Positions 31,946 to 43,719 of a DNA stretch of 64,000 bases are shown in pieces. This DNA comes from Immersiella caudata (lineage: Eukaryota; Ascomycota; Sordariomycetes; Sordariales; Lasiosphaeriaceae). The notes under the pieces are model-generated. The model did no database searches and was not told the origin of the DNA. It worked only from the letters and a program-made list of their open reading frames with translations. Within the stretch, counting starts at the first letter, position 1. Every line of letters starts with the position of its first letter. A program made the translations under genes and the position numbers. Where the stretch lies: the NCBI GenBank assembly GCA_030512335.1, contig JAULSU010000006.1:3844001-3908000 (forward strand). The letters run 5' to 3'.

Positions 31946-33582
31946 ATGGAGATCGACGGCGGCCACGATGTCGAATTTGCGCAGCAAACGCAGCACTTTT
32001 TGGAGTGGTTCAAGTCGCTGCCCAGCGCGACCTTCCACAAAGACATCGAGCTTGTTGACATGAGGGGCAGCGGCGCTGGTCGCGGCATCAGTGAGAACCC
32101 CGAAATCCTCGGGGGAAAAAAAGATATATTGACTGACAAATTTCCAGTTGCCACCGCCGATATTGCACCCGAAACAGTACTTTTCACCATCCCGCGCCCC
32201 AGCATTCTCTGCGCGACAACATCCCCTCTCGCTGCGCATCTCCCCTCCCTCTTCAGCCAAGACGACACTGCAAGCAACCCCAGCGCCGAAAATGGGGACG
32301 GCGACGACGACGAAAAATCCCAAGACTCCTGGACCCTACTCATCCTAGTCCTTATCCGCGAGTACCTCGACCCCAATTCCAAATGGAAGGTACGTCCCCC
32401 CTCCCTTCCCCTCTTCCCCTCGTCAAGTCAAACCCTCACTAACACACGCACCAGCCCTACCTCTCCCTCCTCCCCACAACCTTCACCACCCCCATGTTCT
32501 GGCCCCCCAACCACCTTTCGCACCTCCAATCCTCCTCCATCCTCCCCAAAATCGGCCACGCTTCCGCCGATTCCATGATCCGATCCCGCATCCTCCCCAT
32601 CATCACCTCCCACCCCACCCTCTTCTTCCCCCCGGGTGTCTCCCCCCTCCCCGAGTCCGATCTCATCAACCTCGCTCATCGCTGCGGCTCCGCCATCATG
32701 GCCTACGCCTTCGACCTCGAGACGGAACCCTCCCCCTCCGAATCCGAAGAGGAACCCGCAGACGAGTGGATCGAAGACCGCGAGGGGAGAACCATGCTGG
32801 GCATGGTCCCCATGGCGGACATGCTCAACGCAGATGCCGAGTTCAATGCGCACATCAACCACGGCGAGGAAGCGCTGACGGCTACGGCGCTGAGGGGGAT
32901 TAGGAAGGGGGAGGAGATACTTAATTATTATGGGCCGTTGGGCAACGGGGAGTTGTTGAGGCGGTATGGGTATGTCACGGAAAAGCATGCGAGGTATGAT
33001 GTGGTGGAGGTGCCGTGGGCGTTGGTGGAGGGGAGGTTGAAGGGGAGATTTGCGGGTTTGAGTGGGAGTCAGTGGGAGGCGGTGAGGGCGTATGTGAGGG
33101 AGCAGGAGGAAGAGGAGGAAGGGGAGGCGGAGGATGCGTTTGTGTTGGAGAGGGAGGGGGAGGATCCGGATGCGGAGGGGCGGTTGCATGGGGAGGCGGT
33201 GTCTGCGGGGCTTCCGGAGGAGCTGGCGGAGCGGGTGAAGGTGTTTTTGAAGGGGGTGAAGAAGGTGGCTGGGAACGAGGGTGAGGTGTTGGCGGATAAG
33301 GCGGTGCGCAAGGAGATTTACCTCGACAGTGTGCTGGGGGCGTTGCAAGACCGTGAGAGGCAGTATGCCACGTTGCTGGAGGAGGATGAGAAGTTGATCA
33401 GGCCCGAGAGGCCGATGGAGCGGGAAGAGATGGCGCTGTGGGTGAGGGTTGGAGAGAAGCGCCTGCTGAGGGAGGCACAGAGTTGGGTGAGCAGGGAACT
33501 GGAGGCGGCGAGGAGAGAGGTGTCAAGCAAAAGAGAAAGGGGTGATGAGAATGCGCCGGCGGCGAAGAGGCGGCGTGCTTGA
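31946..33582 (+). CDS. SET-domain ribosomal lysine N-methyltransferase 4-like (SETD6/RKM4 family)
   Basis: Exons 31946-32090, 32148-32389 and 32455-33582 join in frame to 504 residues, close to the usual size of this family. Family members mono- or dimethylate a lysine of a large-subunit ribosomal protein in yeast. Conserved segments are FLEWFK at the N-terminus, the GRGIIATADI strand with VLFTIPR, PMADMLNADAEFNAHI, and RKGEEILNYYGPLGNGELLRRYGYV, the split SET core with the tyrosine of the active site. The Rubisco-LSMT-type C-terminal domain follows, ending in a basic tail KRRRA. The ATG at 31946 was preferred over upstream in-frame ATGs because the conserved N-terminus starts right after it. 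Confidence 0.9.
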
Positions 33583-33857
33583 TGTCAGTAGCCAGTTGCC
33601 TTCGTCCCAAGCACGATGCACTTGGCCAGAGAAATGAAGGCCCTCAAACCACATGGGTAATTTGCTGCTCAAACACCAGATGCGACCTATTAGATCTCAG
33701 CCCGCAACCCAGAGATCTTATCACCAAAGCCAAGGCAAGGATTCCAACCCGGCACCTCCCTCGCCATCCAGAACGGCATATCCACGTTCCTGCTCCGCAT
33801 ATAGAATGTGAGCCGGATAGACTTCCCAAACGCCAAAACTCCAGACTTTTGACACAA

Positions 33858-35666
33858 TCACGCTGGCTTCGGCTTCTTTCGTATCAAGCCTGCGCCCAAA
33901 ACATTCACCTTGGGCCTCTCCTCTAGGGGCTGAGCACTCCCCTGAGGGGCATCTGTCACACCCTCTGTCTTGAGCTTCTTCCGTATCAGCCCAGCCCCCA
34001 ACACATTCACCGCTGGCTTCCCTTCCTTTACTCCAAAGACGTCGTCGGAACCGGAAGGGCCGCCCAAAGATGCTCCCGAGTCTTCAGTCTTCACCTTCTT
34101 CCGTACTGGAGATGAGTTGAGGTTGTTAACTCCGCCCACCACCGTACCATTCGCCCCACTTGGGCCGAGAGAAGGAATATCCCCAAACAAACCGGCGCCT
34201 TTGCTCCGACTGGCAAGCCCAAAGTTCAGCGCTGGGATTCGTTTGCCAGTGACCTCCTTGCCCCACTTGGCCCCCATGGCCGCCTCGCTGATCCACCGTC
34301 TGGTGCTTGCCGTAGCCTTCTCGAGTGTTGAGAAATCGAGCTGCAGCAGGTGCTCCACAATCCGCTTGAAGTCCGACTCCTCGACGATTCTATCGCCACG
34401 GCCCTCTTCGGGCCAGTAGAAGTACGGAGTGATCGTAGGACGTGGTTTCGTTGTTTGCCTTCGGTGCTCGGTCTTGACTTTGGGCGGTCTGCTTTGGATG
34501 CGACCAGAGAGAACCTTCTTCTTTTTCTGCGCGGCGGGCGTGTCCGTAAGCTTCGAAGGAGTTAGGCTCTGCTTCAGGGGGCTTGCCGCCTGCGGTGTGT
34601 GTCCTGTGATGTCGACTCTGCGCCGTGGTGGCGTGTCCTGGGCCCCCGGCAACGGAGAACCAAATGAGGTGTTTGGCGATATGGTTTGAGACTCCTCTTT
34701 CTGTGCCTCCGAGTCAAACACCAACCAGACGAATCCCGTGAGTCGTCCACTCGAACACTCCTGCCGATAAGCCATCATCTCCCAAAACTGATCCAGCGTC
34801 TTGACGCTCTTCCAATACCCCATATCCTGTTTCCACTTTGAGGCTTCCTCGTCCAGTTCGTCTCGGAAGCGCGACTTGGGATCGTCAGGATACCGCGGGA
34901 TCAGACACCTCAGCGGCACCCAGTCGTACTCGGCGACGTAGTGTGAGATCTTGTCCAAAGGTTGGCCGATAATCCAATTCGCGGCGCTGCCTTGCGTCTT
35001 AGGTGTGAGCGCGCGCATCTCTCCCACTTCCAGCCCAGGTACCATCAGGTACCCTCTGGAGCTGCCCCAAGGCTTTGACTTTGAGCCCTCCAGCAGTGGG
35101 TTCAGCACCCTGCACCACCACCGAACGAGCCCCCAGTCGTCAAGCACATGCTTGCCCTTATTTTCCACGCTACCGGGAAACAGGTATTGCGCTTGCGATC
35201 GGGCGAAAAGATTCACTACCGATTGTATGTTCTTGCGTCGTCGGTGTTCGAGAAGGTACTTGAGGAAGGTCGAGGCGACTTCGCGAATCGGAGAGGGGGT
35301 CCCTTGAGGGAGGTCGAGAAGCTGTAGGTAGCCGGTCGAATCGGCCTTGGACACAAAGAAGGTAGTTTGCCAAGCGGTCGTAAAGATGAGCACCTCGATG
35401 GCGAAGACCAGAACTTGTCTGCGTGGACCCGCCTCTTTCGCGTCGTCGGCGCCCGGTGAGGCTCGCTTAGAACCGCCCTCTCGGGGGTCGATCGAAATGG
35501 TGAGGAAGTGACTTTCGCCATACGTTTTGTCGTCGCGCTCACCGGGCGGAGCGGAGCACAGCGGCTCTGTCTTGGTTGGGGCGGTCGAGATGTGGTGAAC
35601 CCCGAACTTGTACCCCTGCGGCAGCACCGAGGCGAGCTTGCCAAGCAGCGAGTTATCGGTCGCCAT
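33858..35666 (-). CDS. rtt109: Histone acetyltransferase Rtt109 (KAT11)
   Basis: Single-exon protein of 602 residues. Rtt109 acetylates histone H3 lysine 56 (and lysine 9) with chaperones Asf1 and Vps75 in replication-coupled nucleosome assembly. Family segments are LLGKLASVLPQGYKF at the start, VFAIEVLIFTT, ARSQAQYLFPGS at residues 155-166, VLDDWGLVRWWCRVL and the strand LIPRYPDDPKSRF. The C-terminal 250 residues are low-complexity and basic with two near-copies of the phrase VLGAGLIRKK, likely nuclear-targeting or chaperone-contact sequence. It is divergent from the mL57 gene, sharing a 397-bp promoter region. Confidence 0.93.
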   Translation of the reverse strand: MATDNSLLGKLASVLPQGYKFGVHHISTAPTKTEPLCSAPPGERDDKTYGESHFLTISIDPREGGSKRASPGADDAKEAGPRRQVLVFAIEVLIFTTAWQTTFFVSKADSTGYLQLLDLPQGTPSPIREVASTFLKYLLEHRRRKNIQSVVNLFARSQAQYLFPGSVENKGKHVLDDWGLVRWWCRVLNPLLEGSKSKPWGSSRGYLMVPGLEVGEMRALTPKTQGSAANWIIGQPLDKISHYVAEYDWVPLRCLIPRYPDDPKSRFRDELDEEASKWKQDMGYWKSVKTLDQFWEMMAYRQECSSGRLTGFVWLVFDSEAQKEESQTISPNTSFGSPLPGAQDTPPRRRVDITGHTPQAASPLKQSLTPSKLTDTPAAQKKKKVLSGRIQSRPPKVKTEHRRQTTKPRPTITPYFYWPEEGRGDRIVEESDFKRIVEHLLQLDFSTLEKATASTRRWISEAAMGAKWGKEVTGKRIPALNFGLASRSKGAGLFGDIPSLGPSGANGTVVGGVNNLNSSPVRKKVKTEDSGASLGGPSGSDDVFGVKEGKPAVNVLGAGLIRKKLKTEGVTDAPQGSAQPLEERPKVNVLGAGLIRKKPKPA

Positions 35667-36063
35667 GCTGCATTGGCCGCGCAAAAGGTAGCAAGATTAG
35701 GTCCTCAAAAGATCAACGCTGAAGGGACAAAATCATTGAACTCTCGGCAGCATGCGGCAGGCAGGCGCTGTAACGATGCACCGAGGACGCTGAGCTTGAA
35801 GCTTGGAGGAACACGGCTGCATGCTGAGGGGCACGCGAGATGATTGACCAATGGGACGCTGCTGTTGGTGATGCAAGGATGATCTGGGCGTGGTGAGTGG
35901 GGCTTATGGTTTAGGGCAGGCACGCCAAAAAGCTGGGTCGGCCCGTGCTTCTGGTGCCGAAGATTCGCCGGCCTTGGCTGCAGCGGATCGCGAAAAAAAT
36001 CCCGTCCAGGATCGTTCAGGTCGATGTTGCAGCGACCAACTCGACCTCATCGTCCCCTACACC

Positions 36064-36979
36064 ATGGCGCTCAACTCCTCCCGGTCGGCTTTGACCTCTG
36101 CCTGCAAGGCATTAGGACAATGCAGGCCACCGACACAGGCTGTCGCGAGGCAGCTGGTCGCCCCAATGCGGCAGTTCTCGACATCGTCGTCGCGCCGATC
36201 AGAAGCTGAAGAGGAGGAAAATAGCGAGCGGCCGCGCTGGTCGTACACCCCCGAGAGGATGAAGATGCCCTTCTCCATCAACGTCCCCAAGAAGGCGCAC
36301 AGGTCGACATGGAAATGCAACGACAAGCCCGAGGTTCTCGACGCCATGTACAAGCGCTTCCTCGGATCCGGCGGCGAGACGATGCTGCCCGAGGAGATCA
36401 AGTGGCTCGCCATCACCCACAAGAGCTTCGACCAGGGGAGGAGAGGTTTCAACACACGGCTGGCCTACTTTGGTATGTCAATTGGGAGCTCAAAATGGAC
36501 GGCGGCTGGGAATTGCGTGCTAACATGCTGCGACCGCAGGCCGCCAAATACTTGCGCTCGAAGCCACCCGCAGCATTCTCATCGCTCCCAAAGAGTCGCT
36601 GCCTACAGTAAAAATCACCGACGACTTTGGCCGCGAGCCCTTCGATCACCCCGCGCTGGCAAACATCGATAAGCTGAACGCGAGGCAGCCACAAGATATT
36701 GTTCACAAGGACAAACTGGCCAAGTTGGCCCGGGAGATTGGGTTGCCGCAGGTCATTAGGTGGAAGCCGAGGCTGGTAAGTGGCTGCCGGAGACATGCGG
36801 CGGGCCAGAACCTGTGCTAATAATGGAGTTTGCAGCCCGAAAACCTCGAAGGTTCCGGCATTACTGTGGTCCTCAACACCACCATATACGCCATCATTGG
36901 CGCGATATCGTTGCAGCACGGCGCCGAGGTGGCCGCACGAGTAGCCCGGGAAAGGGTGCTGAAGAGATTTCAAGCATAG
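36064..36979 (+). CDS. Mitochondrial large-subunit ribosomal protein mL57 (yeast MRPL15-like), RNase III-fold
   Basis: Exons 36064-36472, 36540-36775 and 36836-36979 join in frame to 262 residues. The N-terminus is rich in Ser, Arg and Ala (MALNSSRSALTSACK..) like a mitochondrial presequence, followed by RQFSTSSSRR. The body matches the RNase III-like mitochondrial ribosomal protein family: LLPEEIKWLAITHKSFDQGRRGFN, LAYFGRQILALEA across the first splice, and a C-terminal TTIYAIIGAISLQHGAEVAARVARERVL. The catalytic acidic residues of true RNase III are not preserved, as is usual for this structural protein. It is divergent from rtt109. Confidence 0.88.
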
Positions 36980-37169
36980 ACGGTGTAATAATAGACCCTG
37001 ATCAGAGCTGTATTAACTTGTATAATATCCAAGACATGTCTTTGGCCACATGGATGCACAAGTCGTCAATTTGTGTCTGCCAGCTACATGTCAACTTTTC
37101 TGCTCACAGCCACAGGTCAATACACCCTCGAGCCCCTCCACCGTCGCCCTCCCACCTCCTCCGAACGCC

Positions 37170-37910
37170 TCACCACCCCTCGAGAAACTGGATATCCGCA
37201 ATCTTAATCGGCCGCTTCCCAACCACGATCCACCCATCCCCTTCCCGAAACTGCTTCCCCCTCCCGAACGTAAAATACCGCCGATACGCATCGTCATCCG
37301 CGCACGCCTCCTGCAGCAAGACCCGTCCTCCCTTCCACCCATCTGGCGGCACCGGCTCCTTGTAAATAAACAGCACAAACTCCTCCACGTCCGCAAACAC
37401 CGTACGCGCAAACGCCTTGAGCGTCGCCGCCCCCACCATATGCGACCACGGCGCCACGCTCATTGCCAACCTCCTCAGTCCCTTTCCCCGTCCCGCTGCG
37501 AAGCTCGATCGCCGATCGCTGTAATCAGCCGCATCCTGCTTGCGAAACCACTCCAGCAAGTGCGTCAGCCTCCCGTAGTTCAGATCCCCCAGCAGCACCA
37601 CCGTGTCCTCCTCGGGATTGAGATAGAGGAGTCTATCGCCGTCGCGGGCGTCGCCGGGGTGTTCGGGGCGGGGAACGCAGAGGGGTAATGCGACGGTGTA
37701 GAATTCGAGGGCGGCGGAGCGAGCTTCGGAGTTGACGGAAAGGGCGGCGGGGTTGCGGGATTGGGATTGCCAGCGGGGGGTGCCGCCGTGGCGGTCCGAG
37801 TCGGCGTAGTGGGTGCGGCGGGCGTGGAGCTCGATGGCGCGGGGGAGGAAGGAGAGGGACCAGATTTTGAGGCGGAGCTCGGCGGGGAGAAGGGGGAAGG
37901 AGGTGAGGGG

Positions 37911-37975
<65 letters not shown>

Positions 37976-38240
37976 GGTTTGAGGTGGTAAGAGGGGAGGA
38001 GAAGAGGGGCGAGAGGAGTGAGGTTTCTGGTTCGGGGGTGGGGCGGTCGAGGATGAAGGGTGCTTCGATGGTTGAAGGGGGGGAGGGTGGTGTTGGGAGG
38101 GGGGTGACGGTGACAGTCAGGGCGGTTGGTGGGGATAGGGCGTTGGGATCCGGGCTATCCGGGGCGGTCTTGATGCCGATGCGGAGCTCCCCGAGCTTGG
38201 CGTCGAGCGTGTCGGCTTCGTGGCGGAGGGGAGTGCCCAT
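37170..38240 (-). CDS. 2EXR-domain protein with a 20-plus-residue polyglutamine tract
   Basis: Single-exon protein of 356 residues of unknown function. After a proline-rich N-terminal third and a run of about 22 glutamines encoded by almost pure CAA repeats (37911-37975), the sequence FPLLPAELRLKIW begins the 2EXR motif, an F-box-like fold common in Sordariomycetes. Further conserved spots are SVNSEARSAALEFY and LYLNPEEDTVVL, found in most 2EXR proteins, and a C-terminal basic and aromatic region. The polyglutamine lies directly before the domain and should be length-polymorphic between strains. The ATG at 38240 is the only in-frame start before the conserved part. Confidence 0.85.
37911..37976. 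repeat. (GTT/CAA)n trinucleotide repeat, about 22 copies
   Basis: Uninterrupted GTT repeats on the plus strand encode the polyglutamine of the 2EXR protein on the minus strand. Purity of the repeat suggests recent expansion. Confidence 0.95.
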
Positions 38241-39098
38241 GGCGGTTCGGCGCGTGGTCGCGTGAGGTGTAAGTCGGGAAAATTATGGGCGATGGGACAG
38301 GGATGTCGTCACCTCAAGGATGGCAGGACCTTGCAGGATTGGCACTTATCGTCTGTATCATAATACTTGAGTTTCGGTGGAAGCATTACTGTGGTTGTTT
38401 GCTGTAGGTGAGGAAATTCCAAGAAGTATTTATGCAGGCAGTTTGATGAGGGACAGGATCGACGATGGTGCGAGGTCAGTAGATCTCGCAGGGGAAAAGG
38501 GAGTGGGCATGGCTGGGTAGACCGAAAAAAAAGGCCAAAACCCATCACGATGCGGACGGCAGGAACTGGGGGTTCCAGACTGCGAGCCGCATCCCCCGCG
38601 CCTTTGCGGCTGCGAAAGTTATGGGATGAACTTGGGGGAAAACCAATGGGCCGGTTCGGTGTGTGGCGACCAAAAGGCCAGCCGCGCTGTCACGGACGAT
38701 TGTGATGTCATGGTGCGCCCTTCGCAGCCAAATAGGCAAGCTCGGCAAGTCTTTGCTCATCGGCTGGCGGACTGACGAAGAGGACTGGCCACGGCAACAC
38801 CCGCCAAATCCCCCGAAATTAGACGAGAACGTGCAAACAAATATCCCTTATGTTTCCGGTCACCAAACTAGCAAGACTTTCTGCATTATGAGGCTCGAAA
38901 GCTGAAAGATCTGGGACGGGCAGAAGTGGAGCTTGCTCATCCTCTAGCAGCACTTTGATGCCAGCAAAACGTGGAAGGAGCGCCGTCAATTCGGAGGCAT
39001 TGTCCGAGCAGACGCATAAAACCAACACTCTTGCCTTTCCTCGAGTGCCCTCTTCCTGCAACCTTTCAGCCCTTGCGCCAACCCCCCACTCCAGCGAC
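38241..39098. other. Intergenic region between 2EXR and P450 genes
   Basis: No coding region is supported on either strand. It contains the promoter of the 2EXR gene and the 3' flank of the P450 gene. Confidence 0.5.
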
Positions 39099-40931
39099 TC
39101 ACGACGACCCAGCGGCCTGTGGCGCCAACTTGACCTTCACCATCATTCCATCGACCGGTTTTGCCGTCACCTGAATGGTCTGTAGACTGTTAGCACACGC
39201 TCGACCCCGCTATCCAATGTGGGCGCGGCTTACCTGGTAGACCTCCGATTTCACCTTGTACTGGCCCTTCTCGTCGAGCACCGGCTGTCCCTTGTCGTTG
39301 AGGTCGAACTCACCGAGCCCCACCTTGACAAAGTCGTAGCGTCGGGCAATAATGGCCACAATCACTCGCGCCTCGATATTCGCCAGTTCCTGTCCAATGC
39401 AGTTGCGTGGGCCGCGCTCAAACGGCCGCCACGCGCTGGCGGGGATCTTCTTCTCTCCCCCGGCGGTTGCTGAGTCGTCGTTTGTTTTCTCCGACGTGTC
39501 CGAGTCACCCAACCAGCGCTCCGGGACGAAGTCATCGGCAGTCTCGCCGTACACCTTCTTGTCTCGCTGGATGATGTGTCCGCAGAGGTAGAGAATCATG
39601 TTGTCGACGCACACATCGTCGCCGTTTGGCATGCGCATCGTGAGTCCAGTTCCCTTGGGAGCCATCCGCGCGGACCCTGCAGGCGGGTGCAAGCGCAGGG
39701 CCTCCTTCAATACTGCCGAGATGTATGGCATGCGTCCAACCAATTCCTCGCCTCCTGGGGCCAAGAGCTTATCCATCACCACCTTTGGGTCCGGATCTGG
39801 TCCGAAGAGGCCGTCCAGCTCGTCACGCACGCCCTTGAGGACGTGAGGAGCCCGAGAAAGCTCATAAAAGGTCCAGGACAGGAGAATCGCCGTGGTGTCG
39901 TGGCCTGCGAAAAGGAACGTCTTGATTTGGTCGCACGCCAGACTGACGTGGTAGTCCGTCAGCTCATCAATCCCTTGGAGACTCAGGTCCAGCACAGTAC
40001 GGCCCTTGGACTTTGACCGTTGAAGCTCAGCGAACTTCTGGCGGATTATCGGCCCCAATATGCTGTCGATTTTGCGAGCGACGCGGATACGGCGGTATTC
40101 GAGTCTAGGCCTGAAGAACCACGGGATATTCACAGCTTTTCCTGTGTACGACTGGGACTGCTCTTCGAAGAGTTGAATTAGCTGGCCCCGATCATTGTCC
40201 TTTTCGTGCTGGGCATCGACATCCAGGTCCAAGACAACGGCTCCGATGATATCGAATGTGAGATTGACGATCGGCTTAGCCAACGGAAACACCTCTCCGG
40301 TCTTCACATGCTTGTCTAACAACTCAATAAATCGCGGTAATTTGGCCAAGATGGAAGGGAGCATGGTGAGGATGTGGCTCGGGGCAAAGCCCGGGTTGAA
40401 CATCTTGCGCGACTGCTTCCATTTCTCGCCCTTCGGATCCGAGTCAGCATTGGTCTCACGAGAACACTTGGGCTGCGACTTACCTCTTGCGTGAGAAGGG
40501 ATTTGTATCCTATCACGTGGATAATATCTTGGACGGTGGGCGACTTGGGGGTCGACCAGGGCTGGAGTTTCGATGCCTTTGAAAGCTGCTCGGCCATCTG
40601 GTGGTCGCCGACCAGCAGCATAGGCCACGAAATTGGGCGGGTATCGAGGAGAAAGACGCCCGGTCTCCCTAGTTCCTCATTCATCTTGACGAAAACCTCA
40701 TCTGAAGGGGGTTAGCGGCATCGCAGCAGAGCGAAGGCTGAAGACTGTACCTGGGTGAGCGTTCTTCCTCGCGCTGCCCATCAGCTCGCCCATCAACTTG
40801 AGGTGGCCCCATACTCCATCGTTCTTGATTTGTGGAATGCTTTTGTACTGCTCGAAGCGCGCCCATCGAATCTTGCGAACGAGATAGGAGGCCAGAACGA
40901 CCAGTGCCGTCACCAAAATGGGCCCCAACAT
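39099..40931 (-). CDS. Cytochrome P450 monooxygenase, 558 residues, 4 exons
   Basis: Exons in coding order are 40751-40931, 40484-40701, 39234-40430 and 39099-39179; all junctions keep frame. The start MLGPILVTALVVLASYLV is a membrane anchor. The oxygen-binding I-helix motif AGHDTT is at residues 308-313, the ExxR motif EALR at 376-379, and the heme-binding loop FERGPRNCIG at 470-479 with the cysteine ligand at 477. The final small exon supplies a canonical end (YQTIQVTAKPVDGMMVKVKLAP). The layout with LGRPGVFLLDTRPIS and KSLLTQEGEKWKQSRKMFNPGF resembles CYP59-like fungal P450s, but that assignment is tentative. No synthase gene is adjacent, so the pathway is unknown. Confidence 0.92.
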
Positions 40932-42299
40932 CTTGGGCAAGTTGGGAGCGGTGACGTCGTCCTTGCGCGATGTCGACAAGCCAAAAGCCCTCAGCGACGA
41001 GCTAAAAAGTGAGAGGCAAGCGCGCCGACGATATCGCGGCGGTTTCGAACGAGCCAAAACTGTTATGGAGATGGCTGGTGTCGGTTCTAGACAACTTGAA
41101 ATGTTGAAACGCCTGAAGGATTGGGGTGTGGGGATTCATCCCAATATGCACCAGCCACTGGCATCCCGCTGGAATTTGGACCAAGCGGTCCTTTCCGGTT
41201 TTCGCCAATCACCAGCCGGGGCCCCTGATTACGAGCTCCCGAATGCGACTATCCCCACCCCTGGCCATTCTAAACCCCTTTGCTGCCTCTCGGTGTAACC
41301 TCTTGGAATCCCCCTTTCGGGCTTAGCGTCGCACCGTCGCCGCCTACCTAATTGGCGACGACTCGGGTCGCGCATCCGCCATGAGCAGCGCGCTAGCAGT
41401 GTGCGTTGCAAGTGCTGACGACACGTTGTCATGGGAATTGCCTATAAAGAGGAAAGTGGATCGGATTTAAGGAGGATCGGTGACATTTGCAGGAACTCGC
41501 ACCCGGTTTTTAAGTTCTTACTTTGCTTCTAACCGTTCCAGAAGGGTTGCCTCTCCAGACCCACGGTAAGCTGTCTGTCGTCGTTGCAGCTCCGGGGTAA
41601 CTAACATCCAGTCAAACGAGAGGATCATCGATTCTTGGAGACGTCCCCCAGGTCCGAACACGCGCCCCTCACATATCGGCATCATGTCAGATACAGACTC
41701 CGACGCCTGCCGGACTTAGCATTGTCACCTGGCTTTGGTTTGTGATACATGACAACAATATTTCTCATCTTTCTGCTTTAGCAACAACGCAATTGTTGAC
41801 TCTAGCATTGCTTCAGGGACAGTCATGCTTTCAAAGGACTTCCCAGCGAAGAAAATACAGGTCTTCCAGGCAGCTCTGTCTTAATATTCTGGCCGAACGT
41901 CTTGATGAAAATAAGACTGACATCTTAATCATGGGCTCTTGACAGAGAACTTGGCGAAAACACCCGGGCTCGGAAGTCTCACCCCATTAAATGCACAGGT
42001 AGCAAGTATATCAGGGCTTTCATAGCAACCATTGCATACTATCACTAGATTAAACATGTCACGCAAGCTCTTCCCGTGTTGCAAGAGTGGAAAATGACCA
42101 TTTGTGAGTGTGTCTTTGCTATCTTGGGTCGCCACTACCGTGACTCGGCTGGCTCCCAGAGGGTCAAGCACCTTCTATTCGTGGATGTTCTGAGTGCCCG
42201 TTTATTCGCCGCTAAGCATGTTACAGGTACGACTCTCATACTCCTGAGTCAGTCTTGTGTATCCTGTATGAAGAAGAACTTCATTCAAGTCATCGGGTT
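40932..42299. other. Intergenic region, no gene seen
   Basis: Open frames are short and without domains. A TATAAAG-like box at 41441-41448 exists but no gene start follows that I can support. Base composition becomes AT-richer from 41700 to 42250. Confidence 0.45.
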
Positions 42300-43128
42300 T
42301 CCGTCGCACTCCAATCTTGGTTCCCCTCAGTAAGTAATACTGGCCACCTTCCCAACCCACTTCCTTCCCGCCTCCTCGCCCTCCCTTGAAGAACCTCCTT
42401 AAACATCCGCCTTCCCACATCCCCCCTCAAAATCGTATACCCCACCCCCTTCCTCCCCATCGCCCCCTTCACCGGATTCTCCAACCCCGCGCGCACGGCA
42501 GTCTTCCCTCCGATCCCATTCGTCAACGCACTCGCGCGGATGATGGTCCAGGTCCCGTTGCTCGTGATGAGCGCATCCTCCATGGCTTTTTTGCCGCGGT
42601 GGGGAATGGCGAAGATTGTTTTGTACAGGGCGACCATGGGAAGGGGATGTCGTGGGTGAAGGAGCTGAGGCCGGTGGAGGAGAGGGCGATGATGTGCGGA
42701 TGGGAGGGATGGTTTTCTGGGGTGGTGTTAGTCGGTTGGCCGAAATAGGGAGAAGGGGGGTGTTACCTTTTCAAAGCTCAGAAATTGCTTGTAAGAAGAT
42801 GTTCATCCCCTTTTGGCATACTTCGATGTCGGCGCGGTGCATTCCCTCCACGAGACGGCGTTGCCGATGGAGGAGACGACGTAGTCTATTAGGGAATCGG
42901 GGCGGGAGGGATGGACGAGGACGCGCCGGATGGCGGAGAGATCGTGGGCGTTGCCTTGGTGGATGTGCACGCGGGATATCTCATCTGGCGTGAGAAGGGC
43001 GTGAAGCTTGGACGGGGTGCGGACGAGGGCAATGCAGGTGTAAGGGACTGCCGGAGGGCGGAGAGGGCGCAGCCGCCTGTTGCACCGAGGAAGAGGATGG
43101 CTTTTGGTTGGATAGGGGCAATGGCCAT
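42300..43128 (-). pseudogene. NAD(P)-binding NmrA-like protein gene, broken by at least three frameshifts
   Basis: The N-terminus MAIAPIQPKAILFLGATGGCALSALRQSL carries the Rossmann motif GATGGC of NAD(P)-binding NmrA-like proteins. The frame then changes near 43040-43048, after which CIALVRTPSKLHALL, HQGNAHDLSAIRRVL and YVVSSIGNAV follow, as in the family. A second change near 42850 leads to GMHRADIEVCQKGMNIFLQAISEL. An intron with a CTAAC branch site may lie at about 42721-42771, then IIALSSTGLSSFTHDIPFP. A third change near 42640 leads to MVALYKTIFAIPHRGKKAMEDAL and ends at 42290-42300. The many single-base changes rule out an expressed full-length enzyme. Confidence 0.7.
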
Positions 43129-43719
43129 TGCGAAGGCAAGTTAGACTGTGGGGGAGTTGATGTGTTGTCTCGGGTTGGAGCAGGTGTGTGGTGTTGGACA
43201 GGGCTTTAGTCACTGGACTGGTGTGTTGAGAGACGTCTGCTCCTGCGACGACTTTCTGGGCCTGACTATGAGGTGATCACGCCAGCTTTATATCTCCGGT
43301 ATCCTGCCTCCTCCCTCGGCGAGCTCGACAAGATTTCCACCATCTGTATGCCAATTATGGCGCAGTTCATGTTGTCTGTCAGAAAAAAGGCGTCTTAAGC
43401 GCCATCGCGGGGAGATGTGAAGCCGTGATACGCATCTCACGATGCGGAGTAACGTCGTGGCGCCCAAACGGCACGCTGAGAGCAGTTAAACCACATTGCT
43501 GGCCCAAAGTTACCCCGAGTGTTTTGAAAGTGGCGGTCGGTGACTCGCCCCTAAACGTCAACCCGCTTCTTCAGTTAAGAGATCCGCGCCTGTGTGTTCC
43601 GTGGTGGGAGACTAGCAGGTATGGACCTTTCCGCCCTCTCGATAGTCCAATGTAATATCATCTTAGATGTAGAGTAGAGTTACTCTGATTCGTATCTATG
43701 TTTCCAATGGACCTCAGGC
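43129..43719. other. Intergenic region, no gene seen
   Basis: No supported coding sequence. It contains the upstream part of the NmrA-like pseudogene, with a TATA-like TTTATATC at about 43287, and the 3' flank of the HET pseudogene. Confidence 0.45.

Noticed and set aside
32428..33348. 306-residue minus-strand frame opposite the SET-domain gene
   Set aside because: Antisense shadow of a conserved gene with His/Leu/Arg-rich composition.
37050..37688. Plus-strand frame opposite the 2EXR gene
   Set aside because: Shadow frame; the minus strand carries the recognisable 2EXR motifs.
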